Of a stretch of DNA of 36,365 bases, positions 15,396 through 27,700 are shown piece by piece; within the stretch, counting starts at the first letter, position 1, and the number at the start of each line of letters is the position of its first letter. A program made the position numbers and the translations under genes. The stretch lies in the IMG/VR virus record IMGVR_UViG_3300044675_004175, positions 1 through 36,365 of that record; one strand, written 5' to 3'. The notes under the pieces were generated by a model. It made no database searches. It saw only the letters and a program-made list of their open reading frames with translations, and was not told the origin of the DNA. The DNA comes from a virus.

Positions 15396-15423
15396 AAAGC
15401 AGGAAGTAATTCCTGCTTTTTTT
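15396..15423 (+). terminator. Rho-independent terminator
   Basis: AAAGCAGGAA (15396-15405) pairs with TTCCTGCTTT (15410-15419), with a T-run to 15423. It separates the glycosyltransferase unit from the baseplate-proximal genes. Confidence 0.88.
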
Positions 15424-15433
15424 GTTAGGTGTT

Positions 15434-16129
15434 ATGGCATATTTAAATCACAATCTTCCAACAATTACTTGTTATATTCGTAATGAATTTCTCTACAATC
15501 ATAAAAAAGGTCACGGAGAGGTAACTTTATGCGACGTACACTCTGTAGCGTCCTTAGAGAAGCATGTACCTCTCTTTGAAGCATTTTTAGAAAATGGCGT
15601 TAACTGGACTCGTAGACCTATTCATGCATTTTGTTGGAAATCTGATGCTCCAGTTCCAGAGTTAGAAGAGTGTATGTGGTGGGATTGCTTTTCTCCTTAT
15701 GTTGATGTTCAAGTTCGTTCAAGATTGGATGGAAAACGTGCTGAACTTATCAATTACAAAGGAGAAAAGAATGAAGGAACTTATATGTTTACTCTTGATT
15801 GGTCATGGGAGTCAAAATCTACATTGAATACTAATTTTAGTGAGACTCCAGAGCATAAATGTGCTCATTTTTTCAAGATGGATAATGGAAATTTCTATGC
15901 ATACCCTAATAATAAGATATTATGGTATGATGATGCGTGGACAAAGAATAGAATTACCAAAAATCCAGGTTATGAAATTGATTTGACCGAATATTCCGTC
16001 GAAAATCGTCGCAAAATTGAGACATCTGATGATTTTATGTACGAAATCACAAATATTCGGGATAGCAACCCCGTAAAAAGTTCTGATTTAACAAATCAGG
16101 AGCAAAAAAATGACCAAACAAGTGGATAA
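15434..16129 (+). CDS. Conserved cyanophage protein, 231 aa
   Basis: ATG 15434 is favoured over an in-frame TTG at 15422 inside the terminator T-run. The protein begins MAYLNHNLPTITCYIRNEFL. It contains EVTLCDVHSVASLEKHVPLF, NWTRRPIHAFCWKSDAPVPE, ECMWWDCFSPYVDVQV and DWSWESKSTLNTNFSETPEH. It is rich in Trp, with few charged clusters. A similar sequence ('YIRNEFLY', 'WTRRPIHAFCWK') sits near baseplate genes in many cyanophages, as I recall; its function is not known and it may be a virion or assembly protein. The last 20 bases overlap the next gene. Confidence 0.72.
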   Translation: MAYLNHNLPTITCYIRNEFLYNHKKGHGEVTLCDVHSVASLEKHVPLFEAFLENGVNWTRRPIHAFCWKSDAPVPELEECMWWDCFSPYVDVQVRSRLDGKRAELINYKGEKNEGTYMFTLDWSWESKSTLNTNFSETPEHKCAHFFKMDNGNFYAYPNNKILWYDDAWTKNRITKNPGYEIDLTEYSVENRRKIETSDDFMYEITNIRDSNPVKSSDLTNQEQKNDQTSG

Positions 16130-16364
16130 AGATCAAAATTTCATGAAAAATGAGTGGGGAACTCAGTATTTGTCCTCAGAATATGGTTGGGAATCCAAAA
16201 TTGACAAGCAAAAAATGCTTCGTGAGATCTCAAATGATGATTTGACGCCTAAAAAGCATGATTTTTTCCATCAAAATGAAATTCATTCACAAATTCGCAA
16301 TGATAATGACTATGATGACTGGGAATATGGCACTGAACCACTCTATGAATCAAAAAATCTCTAA
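16110..16364 (+). CDS. Hypothetical acidic protein, 84 aa
   Basis: ATG 16110 has CAGGAG (16097-16102) at suitable spacing and overlaps the previous gene by 20 bases. The product begins MTKQVDKDQNFMKNEWGTQY and contains LSSEYGWESKIDKQKMLREI, ending DDWEYGTEPLYESKNL. It is hydrophilic, acidic and probably largely disordered, with several aromatic residues that may dock to a partner. It lies immediately before the gp25 promoter. It is unrecognised but conserved in position next to 15434-16129 in similar phages, in my recollection. Confidence 0.65.
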   Translation: MTKQVDKDQNFMKNEWGTQYLSSEYGWESKIDKQKMLREISNDDLTPKKHDFFHQNEIHSQIRNDNDYDDWEYGTEPLYESKNL

Positions 16365-16370
16365 TAAATA
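16362..16370 (+). promoter_or_regulatory. Late-type promoter for gp25-gp6-large tail gene
   Basis: TAATAAATA (16362-16370), starting in the stop region of the previous gene, resembles cyanophage late promoters (NATAAATA). It is 22 bases from the gp25 ATG. Confidence 0.65.
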
Positions 16371-16391
16371 AGACAGAATTACTTATTTTTC

Positions 16392-16793
16392 ATGCCCGCT
16401 GAAAGGATAAGCAAGTCATTTAAAGATATTAGTTTATCCTTTCAGGTTAATCCTCTGAATTATGATCTGATTGCGATTAAAAATGAGACGGCTATTGCCA
16501 GATCACTTCGCAATCTTGTTTTAACTCAACCAGGTGAAAGATTTTTTAACCAAAATCTTGGTTCTAGGATTAATCAGTCTCTTTTTGAAATGCTTGATGA
16601 TATAAGTGCCTCTGTTATAAGAGACGAAATCAAAAATACAATTGAAAATTATGAACCAAGAGTGAGTTTAATTGACGTTGAAGTAACTCCAAATGATGAA
16701 AATTATGAATTCAATGTAACTATTAAATATTACATCGTTGGTGCTGATGTATTACCTCAACAATTATCATTTGCATTACAACCAACACGATAA
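16392..16793 (+). CDS. 25: Baseplate wedge subunit gp25
   Basis: The 133-residue product begins MPAERISKSFKDISLSFQVN and carries the GPW/gp25 signature TQPGERFFNQNLGS (about residues 46-59), then SLFEMLDD. The length matches T4 gp25 (132 residues). gp25 forms part of the core bundle of each baseplate wedge with gp6 and gp53, and it is related to the lysozyme-like gp25 family of contractile systems, although it is structural. It is followed directly by gp6, whose ATG begins at the base after its stop, as expected for the wedge gene order. The preceding late promoter fits virion expression. Confidence 0.93.
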   Translation: MPAERISKSFKDISLSFQVNPLNYDLIAIKNETAIARSLRNLVLTQPGERFFNQNLGSRINQSLFEMLDDISASVIRDEIKNTIENYEPRVSLIDVEVTPNDENYEFNVTIKYYIVGADVLPQQLSFALQPTR

Positions 16794-18707
16794 ATGGCAC
16801 TAGTCAACTTCACTAACTTAGATTTCGATCAAATTAGGATTTCACTTAGAGATTATCTAAGATCGAATTCAAATTTCACAGACTATGATTTTGAAGGATC
16901 CAATCTTTCAGTCATACTAGATGTTCTTGCATATAATACATATATTTCCTCATATAACGCTAATATGATTAGCAATGAGGTGTTTATTGATAGTGCGACT
17001 CTAAGAGAAAATGTAGTATCTCTTGCAAGAAGCATTGGATATGTTCCGAGATCCAGAACTGCATCAAAAGCCAATGTTTCTTTCTTTGTAGATACAACTA
17101 CTACTACTTCTCCACAAAAACCTCTTACACTTACACTTAAAAAAGGAATTGTTGCGACTTCAACCGGAACATTTAGTGGAATAAGTTACGTTTATTCAAT
17201 TCCAGATGATATTACCGTTCCAGTCAACAATGGTATTGCCGAATTTAATAATATAGACATTTATGAAGGAACATATATTACTGAGACATATACTGTAGAT
17301 TCATTAACGCCTAATCAAAGATACATTTTAAATAATGAAAATGTTGATAGTTCTTTAATTAGAGTAGATGTAAGAGATGGTCAACTTGGACCAAGAAAGA
17401 AATACATTCAATCTAATAATATTTTATCAGTAAATTCTGATTCAAAAATATTCTTTATTCAAGAGATTGAAGATCAAAGATATGAGTTATTATTTGGCGA
17501 TGGAATACTCGGAAGAAAACTTGTTAGTGGTGAAATAGTAGATATTTCTTATACTATAACAGGTGGAGAAACTGCAAATGGAGTATCTTCATTTACTTTC
17601 AATGGAACAATTGTTGATAATTCTTCATTTAATATAATTAGCGGGATTTCTTTAATTACTACAAATATTGTTTCTGGTGGAGGTAGAGAAATTGAATCCG
17701 TTGATTCAATCAAAAAATATGCAACTAAAATCTATGCAGCACAAAATCGTGCCGTAACTGCAAGTGATTTTGAGGCGATTATACCTCAGATATATCCAGA
17801 GGCGGAATCGGTTTCTGCTTTTGGTGGAGAAGATTTGAGTCCTCCACAATACGGAAAGGTTTTTATTACAATTAAACCAGAAAATGGATTTTTTGTTCCT
17901 AATAGTATAAAGGATTCTATCAAAGAAAAATTAAAGCAATATTCGGTTGCTGGAATTATTCCAGAAATAATGGATCTTAAGTACCTCATACTAGAGATAA
18001 ACTCTACAATTTACTATAATAATAATCTAGCACCTTCATCAGAATATATTACAAGTACAGTTTCTAATAATATCAAAAAGTATGCGAATTCATCGGAGTT
18101 GAATAAGTATGGAGCAAGGTTTAAGTATAGTAAATTCCTAAAGATTATTGATGATGGTCATGAATCAATCACGTCTAATATTACAACTGTTCAAATGAGA
18201 CGTGATTTAAAACCAGAGTTAAATAGATTAGCGGTATACGAAATATGTTTTGGAAATGAATTCCACATAAAAGATCTCAGAGGATTTAATATTAAATCTT
18301 CTGGTTTTAAAATTCCTGGTGTACAAGATACAGTTTACTTAAGTGATATTCCAAATGAAGGTAAACTTACTGGCACTATTTTTATTTTCAAATTAGATTC
18401 AATTCAGGGGTCCAAAACAATTAAAGCAAATGCAGGAACAATAGATTATGTAAAGGGCGAAATAAACTTAAGTGCAATCACAATTGAATCTACGAGTAAA
18501 GATAGTGGCGGAGAACCAATTATTGAAATCTCTGCAATACCAGAATCAAATGATGTAATCGGACTACAAGATCTTTATTTGAATTTAAGCATTGATAATG
18601 TAACGTTAAATACTTTATCAGACAAAATATCTTCTGGAGAAGATCCTTCAGGGTCTACCTACACAAAAACAGCAAGCTATAGCAACGGAACAATCGTAAG
18701 AGAATAA
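16794..18707 (+). CDS. 6: Baseplate wedge subunit gp6
   Basis: The ATG directly follows the gp25 stop. The product is 637 residues (T4 gp6 is about 660). It begins MALVNFTNLDFDQIRISLRD, then LSVILDVLAYNTYISSYNAN and SATLRENVVSLARSIGYVPR, the highly conserved N-terminal helical region of gp6/baseplate J-like proteins. A middle region includes YELLFGDGILGRKLVSGEIV, then KKYATKIYAAQNRAVTASDF, typical of the J-like fold. gp6 dimers connect wedges into the ring around the hub. The C-terminal 200 residues are less conserved. There is a one-base gap to the next gene. Confidence 0.93.
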   Translation: MALVNFTNLDFDQIRISLRDYLRSNSNFTDYDFEGSNLSVILDVLAYNTYISSYNANMISNEVFIDSATLRENVVSLARSIGYVPRSRTASKANVSFFVDTTTTTSPQKPLTLTLKKGIVATSTGTFSGISYVYSIPDDITVPVNNGIAEFNNIDIYEGTYITETYTVDSLTPNQRYILNNENVDSSLIRVDVRDGQLGPRKKYIQSNNILSVNSDSKIFFIQEIEDQRYELLFGDGILGRKLVSGEIVDISYTITGGETANGVSSFTFNGTIVDNSSFNIISGISLITTNIVSGGGREIESVDSIKKYATKIYAAQNRAVTASDFEAIIPQIYPEAESVSAFGGEDLSPPQYGKVFITIKPENGFFVPNSIKDSIKEKLKQYSVAGIIPEIMDLKYLILEINSTIYYNNNLAPSSEYITSTVSNNIKKYANSSELNKYGARFKYSKFLKIIDDGHESITSNITTVQMRRDLKPELNRLAVYEICFGNEFHIKDLRGFNIKSSGFKIPGVQDTVYLSDIPNEGKLTGTIFIFKLDSIQGSKTIKANAGTIDYVKGEINLSAITIESTSKDSGGEPIIEISAIPESNDVIGLQDLYLNLSIDNVTLNTLSDKISSGEDPSGSTYTKTASYSNGTIVRE

Positions 18708-18708
18708 G

Positions 18709-21700
18709 ATGGCAGATACAAGAATTAAAATTGGTTCAATCGTACAAAATCAACTTCCCGATTTTGTACTAGAAGAATATCCTCTTGTTAGTGAATTCCT
18801 TAAGGAGTATTACAACTCTGTAGAAGGTCAAGGATCAACACTTGATATTCTTCAAAATATTGATCAATATTTAAAAGTTGATGAACTTTATAAATCAACA
18901 TTTGCCAGAACAATTACTGTAAAACCACAATCTCCACAAACTTTCTTTGAAATTAGTGGTGGTTATTCGGTAAATGATCTTATTGTCTTAAAAAATGGCA
19001 CTAAATTACTGAAAGATACTGACTATTTTGCTACAGATGGATCTTCAGTAATACTAGTTACTCCTGCTGTTCCCGGTGATGTTTTAGAGTTTGTTGTAGA
19101 ATCTCCATCTTCAACTATTTTGACAAGTGATGTTGAATTTGTAGACACTACGATTAACGTCGCATCTACATATGGATTTCCCGATACCAATGGAATTATC
19201 CAAATTGATTCGGAAATCATACTTTATTCATCAAAAACTTCTACTTCCTTCAAAGATTGTACTAGAGGGTTTAGCGGTATAACTTCTTATAGAGCAAGTA
19301 ATCAACCAGATCAACTCGTATTTTCAACATCTGAAATTGCAGAACATACCTCAAAAACAACTGTTGCAAACTTAAGTTCTTTATTCTTAAAAGAATTTTT
19401 AACAAAAATAAAATCACAATTAGTTCCTGGATTTGAAAATAGAACGCTTGCAGAAGGTCTGGATGAAAGAAATTTTATTAAAAATGCAAAGAGTTTTTAT
19501 TCATCAAAAGGAACTGATGATTCCTACAAATTACTTTTCAAGGCATTATTTGGACAGGAAGTAAGTGTAATTAAGCCAAGAGATTATTTACTCAAACCAT
19601 CTGATGCTCAATATAGAGTTGTTAGAGATTTGGTTGTTGAGTCTATTTCTGGAGATCCAATGGATCTTGAGAATAGGACTTTATATCAAGACCAAGTTGG
19701 AGACTATAATAAGGCTTATGGATCTGTTACTAAAGTTGAGAAAATTCAAAGATCTGGAAGAACCTTTTATGTCTTAAGTCTTGACTATGATTATAATAAA
19801 GATCTTACTGTTAGTGGATCTATTTACGGAAACTTTTCAATACATCCGTCTACAAAAGTAATTGCAGGAGTATCTACTAGTAGCACTGTTATTGATGCTG
19901 ATTCTACTATTGGATTTCCCTCAAATGGACAATTAGATTTTAATGTAAATGGAATTGATTATACTATTTCATATTTCAACAAAAATACCACTCAATTTTA
20001 CATTACATCATCACCTTCTATTTCTATTCCAACAGGAACTGATCTAAAATTAAATCAGTATGCTTATGCTAATGTTGGTGTTTCAACTGTAAAGGTTAGA
20101 ATAACTGGTGTTCTATCTGAAGTCGATTATGACTCAAGAAACACATTAATGAAAAAAGGCGACTCACTGAGTGCGGTTTCTTTAGGATATAATCCAAAAG
20201 GTATATTAGCAAATAATTGGATTTTTAATCTTGCTACAAAGTATAACGTCAAAACTATTAGCGGACCTAATTCTTCTAATCTAATAACAAATGTTTTTAC
20301 TTACGAAGTAACTACTTACGATCCACATTCATTTTCACTTGGCGATAATTTAAGATTAATAAATCCAAATGGCGATAAAGATAATTATAAAGTTGTAAGT
20401 GTTAGTAATGAATATTCGATTGTAGTAGAAGGAGTAAAGATTAATAATCTTACTCTGAAGTATGTAATTGAGAGGATTTTGAAAAAACCAAAATTCACTA
20501 ATTACACAGATGTCAATTCATACTCTGCTAATATTCAAAATGTCTATTTAAACAATGAAGACGAAATATATGTCACATCCAATTCATTGCCAAATTATTT
20601 GGACGAAGATGTAAATACAAAGAATACTAATGTTATTTTCTCTGGAATTTTTAATGGAGAAACTTTAGATTTAAGTTCTGGAAATCCAACCAATTTACAT
20701 GGATTTATCACTGGTGATGCTATTGTTTACAGTAGAAATGCTTTTAATCCAGATGAATACTTGAATATTTCTGAAAAAACTTATTTTGTAAAAAGAGTAG
20801 ATAATACTACAATAAAAATTGCAAGCAGTAAAACGGATTTATATAAAAATAAATTTGTAACTGTATCTGGAACTGCAAAAAATAATATTTTTAAAAGATT
20901 AAAATTTAATATATCACTGCTATCACAGCAAGGTTATATAAAAAAAATATCAAAACCTGTTTCTGCAGATGTAGTATCAGAGACTCCAACAGGTCCAGTT
21001 GGAATATTTGTGAATGGTGTAGAAGCTTATAGTTATAAATCTGCAGATAAAGTTTTTTATGGTGGAATTCAATCCATAAATGTCATTGGTGGCGGAGAAA
21101 ATTATGATGTAATTAACACACCTACTGTATTGGTAGAAGATAGTGTTGGTTATGGTGCATCTGCTTTTGCTCACGTTGTCGGAAGATTAGAAAAAATAGA
21201 TGTAATAGATGGTGGATTTGATTATCTTGAAGATCCAATTATAACCATAACAGGTGGAAATGGATATGGAGCATATGCTAAACCTAATATGACTTCATTT
21301 AGGCATAGTGTATCATTCAATTCAATTCAAAGTTCTGGATTTGTTAATCTAACTACTAATACAATTGGTTTTTCATCTTATCATAAATTTAGAGATTATG
21401 AAAGAGTTACATATCTAACTGAGGGACAAACTGGAGTTGGCGGATTATCAACAAATGCACAGTATCATGTTTCTGTTCAAGATGCATATAATGTTAGGTT
21501 GCATAAAACTTTAGATGATGCTGTTTCTGGTATAAACACAGTAGATTTAACTTCTTATGGTGTTGGAATTCATCTAATAGAATCCACACTATCAAAGAGA
21601 AAAATATCAAATGTTAGTGTATTGAATTTAGGTTCTGGATATATTAATAAAAAAATTTCTTGCACCATCTCCGGAATTCACACTTCATCAAATACTATTA

Positions 21701-24700
21701 AAATAATTGATCACGGTTATAAAACTGGAGAAATTGTTGTATATAATTCGACAGGTTCTGCAGTTGGCGGATTATCAAATAATCAATCATATTATATTAC
21801 TGCAGTAAATAAAGATGAATTCAAATTATCTCAAGTTGGAATTGCTACTACAAATAAAGATTTTTATTTTAAAACCAAACAGTTTATAAATCTGACTTCG
21901 GTAGGATCTTCATACCATACATTTAACTACCCCAACATAGTTGTAAGTGTATCTGGAAAAATTGGCGTATCTACACTAACTGGACAAGATTTTAGTGCTA
22001 AACTACAACCAAGTTTTAAAGGAGAAATTAGCAACATCTTTATTAAAGATTCTGGTGTTGGATATGGGTCTTCTGAAATCATTAATTACGAAAGACAACC
22101 AAAAATTACTTTGGGTATTGGATCAGGAGCTCAACTTTCACCCGTACTTAATGGAGGAAGAATAACAGAAGTTATAGTTCTCAATAGTGGTAATAATTAT
22201 ACTTCCGCACCAAAAATTGAAGTTTTGGGAATAGGAACCGGTGCAGTTTTAACTCCTATTGTAAATTCTGGTAAAATTGTTGAAGTAAAGGTTGTTAATG
22301 GCGGAGTCGGATTTAATACTACGGGAACTTTCTTAAATATAGTTCCTTCTGGAAATGGATTCTCACACGAAGTAAAAATAAAATCTTGGACTATTAACAC
22401 TGTAGAAAGATATTTAAATGATGAACAAATTGTGGATGATGATGGTGTAGTTGAGGTCTCTTCATATACTGTAAGTGGTTCACAATATTGTCATTTATAT
22501 GCACCAAGAAAGTTAAGAAGAAGTGTATTTGGTATTGATTATGTAAATGGGAACAAAGTTTATGTACCAGATTTAAAATTAGTAAACAATAGAGAGGTAG
22601 TTTCTACCACACACTCACCTATAATTGGATGGGCATACGATGGAAATCCAATTTACGGACCATATGGTTATAGCGAAAAAACAGGAGGATCTGTAAGAGA
22701 ACTTACATCTGGATATATTTCATTACCTTCTAGTGATAGACCAGATCCAATTTCTACTACAGGACAAAGAATATATCCAGAAGGATTTTTTGTTGAAGAT
22801 TATCAATATAATGCAAGTGGAGATTTAGATGAGCATAATGGAAGATTTTGTGTAACACCAGAGTATCCAAACGGAACTTATGCATATTTTACTACAATTA
22901 ATAATGGATTAACAGAAACTGCCGGTGTCTTCAGGAATTACAAAAAACCAGTTTTCCCTTACATAGTTGGTAATACTTTTAAATCTACTCCAATTGATGT
23001 AAATTATGATAGAAACATAAACCAAAATAATTTTAATTATACAGAATCTGGAATTTGGAGGAACACTAAACCATACAATCTAAAAAGCAATAACTCTGGA
23101 TATGATTTCGTATTTGATCCATTAAAAGTTAGAAAACCAGTAGTTACTGTAAGATCAACTTCTGTTGGACAACTATCTAATGTTGGAGTTGTTACTGGAG
23201 GTTCTGGATATAAAGTAGGAGATACTATCAATTTTAATAATACTAATTCTGGTGGATTCAATGCTTACGGACAAGTATCGTTTGTAAAAGGAAAAGAAAT
23301 AAAATCAATTAGTTTTGCTTCTACCTACACACAAGGAGTTGAATTTTATCCATATAATAATGGAAATAAACTTGTAGGATTTTCTTCATTACCACATAGT
23401 TTTATAAGCAATGATATTGTTTCAATATCTGGTTTAAGCACTTCTGTTAAGATTTTTAATTCGTTTTTTGTAGTTGGAGTTAATACTCACACTTTAGTTC
23501 TATCAAAAGCAGTAGGAAATTCTACATCTACCGGAATTGTCACTTATTTTGATATAAATGGATCTTTAGACTTCTCATATATTAGAGAAAATGACGTTTA
23601 TAAAGTTGAAAATGAAAAGGTTAAAGTTCTTTCTGTAGATGAACTTTCCTCTAGAATTAAGGTTTTAAGAGGATATGATTCAACTGTAGGAGTTTCTCAT
23701 ACAGCATCTACGGTTTTATATGAACAAACAAGAAAATTTACCATAGGATTTAGAAATAATAACAGCAATTTTAACTTTAATTTTAATAGAGAACTATATT
23801 TTAATCCAACAGAGTCACTCAGTCTTGGTACGACTTCTGGAGTGGGAATCGGATCAACTTTATATTTTTCAAATCCAGGTGCTGGAATCACTAATATTTT
23901 TGTTCCGACTAAAACAATATATCTACAATCACATTCATTAAACACTGGAGATGAGTTAATTTACTCTAGTAATGGAGGATCTCCATTCTTTGTTTCTGAT
24001 GATGGTGCTTCAAGTTTCCAATTACTTGATAATCAAGTAATTTATGTTGCAAAAGTATCTGATGATTTAATCGGTATTTCTACAAATAAAGTTGGATTAG
24101 GATCAACAGGATCATTTGTAGGAATAAACAGTAGTATCTTAACATCAACGGTTTATTTTACAAATGTAGGATCTGGTGTTAATCACAGTTTTAAGACAAA
24201 TTACTCCAATGTTCTAACTGGAGAAGTTTTAAGAAACACAGTTACTGTTGCCACGGCTTCAACTCATGGATTAGAAAGAGGTGATAGTATTTTTATTGAT
24301 TCTCTTCCAGGAATTACTACCAATGTAGTAATTAAATATAATGATGAAAACAAAAGACTTCTTGTTAACCCAAGATCTTTCACTGCATCCGCAGTAAATT
24401 TATCAGACAATAAGATATACATTGAAAATCATGAGTATACTACAGGACAAAAAGTAGTTTATAGTGCGACAACTTCAATTGGAGGTTTGGAAAATGATAA
24501 AATTTATTATGTTGTGAGATATAATAAAGATTACATTAAATTATCTTCAAGTTATTACAATGCGACTAAAGAAGTTCCAGAAATTATAGATTTTACGAGT
24601 GCTTCTGAAGGATCTATTTCATTAGTCAATCCTAGTATTCCTATTATTCCCAATCAAACAATAAATTTTGATCTATCAGATAGATCACTTTCCTTTACAA

Positions 24701-27700
24701 AGAATGCTAATTTATATTCAGCATTTGATTTTGTAATCTATTCCAATTCTAACTTTACTAAGGTTTTTGATAAAATTGAAGGGTCTTCTAATTTTAATGT
24801 AATAAAAACAGGAAAAATTGGTATTGATTCTACTTCTTCTGTCAAATTAACTACCTCTGGCGTAGAGACAGATTTGTACTATCGTTTGGTTCCTGTTGAT
24901 TTGTTCAACAACTCAACGGTTAAAAAGGAAATTATAATAGACGATGAGAATGTAGATTCTAATAACACATTAAAACTAACAAGAAGTTCATACTCTGGTT
25001 TTCATAATGTAGTTGGAGTTGGACAAACGACTTTCACATTCAATATAATTGATTATCCAGAAAAAACATCCTACACAAGTTCTGATGGACTTTTTGAATA
25101 TTTTACAGACTCTAAAACAGCAATTGGTGCAATTAGTGAAATTGATTTATTGTCCGGCGGTAAAAATTATCAGTCTTTACCCGGAATAACTTCAGTATTT
25201 TCAGAGATTGGAAGAGATGCAATTTTAAATCCAAACACTAGTTCAATTGGAAACATTAATCGAATTGACATTGATGATATTGGATTTGATTATCCATCAG
25301 ATATTACTCTGAGTCCATCTTCCAAACTACCTCAAGTATTAAAAGTTAAACCACTTTCCACTTTTGATAACATCGGCGTTTCTTCCGTTGGAATTAACTA
25401 CACATTATCTCCAAATTTAGTAGTTATTGATTCAGTTACAAATAAAGTCGTTACTGATGTTGATTTGAAATTTAATATAAAAACAAAAGAAGTTGATATT
25501 ATAAAAAATACCGATGGAATTAATAATGCAACACCACGTATTGTGCCTATTAATAACTCAAATGGAGTATCCATTGACAATGTAACATTTAACAATTCCA
25601 CAAAAGATGTAACTATAGAACTTGGTGTAAACTATAGTTTTGGTCAGACTTTTCCATTTAATGTTGGCGATAGAGTTCTGGTTGAAAATGTAAGTGTTGG
25701 CATAGCAACAACTGCAAAGGGATATAACTCAAAGAATTACGATTATGCATTATTTACATTAACTTCAGTAAGTCCACAATATGGAGGATCTGGAGCTTCT
25801 ATTACATATAATCTTTCAAATTACTTATCTGGATCAGAAATTCCCGGAACATTTAATGCAGAAAATTCTGCAGGCATCGTTGTTCCTGAAAAATACTTTC
25901 CAGTTTTTAATCCTGTATTGAAACCAGGTGCATTTATAGTAGGTGAAAAGGTTACTAGCGAATCTTATTCTGGAACTGTATTGGAGTGGAATTCTGACAC
26001 AGAACAGCTTAAAGTTTCTTCTTCAGATTCATTTGATCAAGGTAAATTTATTAGAGGAGAAACTTCAAACGCCAAAGGAACTATTGGAGATGTGCAAGAT
26101 TTTAATGCTGTTTATTTAATAGGCCCATCTGCAGTAGTGAACAAGGGGTGGAATAAAGAAACTGGATTCTTAAATAATGCACTACAAGTAACTTCAGATA
26201 ATAATTATTATCAGTATTTTTCATATTCTATTAAATCGAAAGTTGATTATGAAACTTGGAATGAATCTATTGGTAATTTAAACCACACAGTTGGTTTCAA
26301 AAAATTTGGGGACTTGGAAATTGAGTCTATTGATGCATCTTTTACGGGAATATCTACTGCACAAAACGAAGGAAGTTTTATTGGCATATCAGATTTAATT
26401 CAAGAAATAGATCTAAATTGTATTAATGATTTTGATCTTGCTAGAGAAAAAACCATAAAAATTTCTGATAGTTATATTTCAAATGAAATTATTCTCAATA
26501 CAGTCTCTCTCCAAGATGAATTCCAATCACTTGGAAATAGAGTTTTAATGATTGATGATTTCAGTGATCAGTTTTCAAATGTTCCTGCAGAAAACAACTA
26601 TGCAAATGTTGATACCTTTAGACTATCTGATATAAGATCTAAAAAATATGTAACTTATGTAAGAGACAAAAGATTTACTGGTCTGAGGCAGGTCTATCTA
26701 GTTTCATTATTACATGATGGACTAGAAGGTTATTTGAGTCAATATGCAAGAGTTGAAACTAATAGAGATTTAGGATCTTTTGATTTTTCTATTTTTGGAT
26801 CTGAAGGAACTTTAAGATTTTATCCATTGAACTTCTTAGTTAATGATTATGATATTAGTGTGATGTCTTATGGAATTACTGATATTATTTCTGGAATTGG
26901 AAGTACATCTCTTGGAAATATTGTTGAATTAAAATCGTCCACTGCGACCATACCATCAGGAACTTCTTCACAAACAACTATTGTTGGTATTGGATCAACA
27001 TATAGAGCATCTAAAGTATTAGTAGAACTTTCGTCCACAAACGGAACATATTATGAATTTAACGAGTTGACTCTTATTCATGATGGAAATAATGTAAGCA
27101 TTCTTGAATATGGACAACTTTCAAACGAAAGTAGAGTTAGATATGTTGGAGATGGAATAGGTTCTTACACCGCTTATATTTCTGGATCCAATATAAACTT
27201 AGATTTTACTCCAAATGTTGGATTAGGAACAACATATATTGCCAATACAGTTAGAGTTTCTGTAGCAAGCACTATAGGAACTAATACGGGATCATTGACA
27301 TTTAATACCGGTCAAGTCCAGTCCAGTTATGTTTCAATATCATCGTCTCCCACACCAACACAAAATAAAATTTCAACTTATAGTTTGGATCATTCTGGAG
27401 CATATTATTTTGTAGTAGTTGAGGACAAAACAAATAATACATATCAAGCATCAGAGATTACAGTTGTTGATGATGATACTGATGCATATCTTGCTGAGTT
27501 TGGTATAGTTGAGTCTTCCTCTGGACTAGGTACAATGGGAGTTGGTGTTGGTGCTACAGGAACCAGTTTGTATTTTACACCAAATCCAAATATAAATGTT
27601 GATGTTAGAGTTTATCAGCACGCTATGCGCGTTGTTGATGTAGATAATTCTTTTGAATTCTATAGTTTGGAAAATGCAAGAATTGATTCCAAGTTTACAA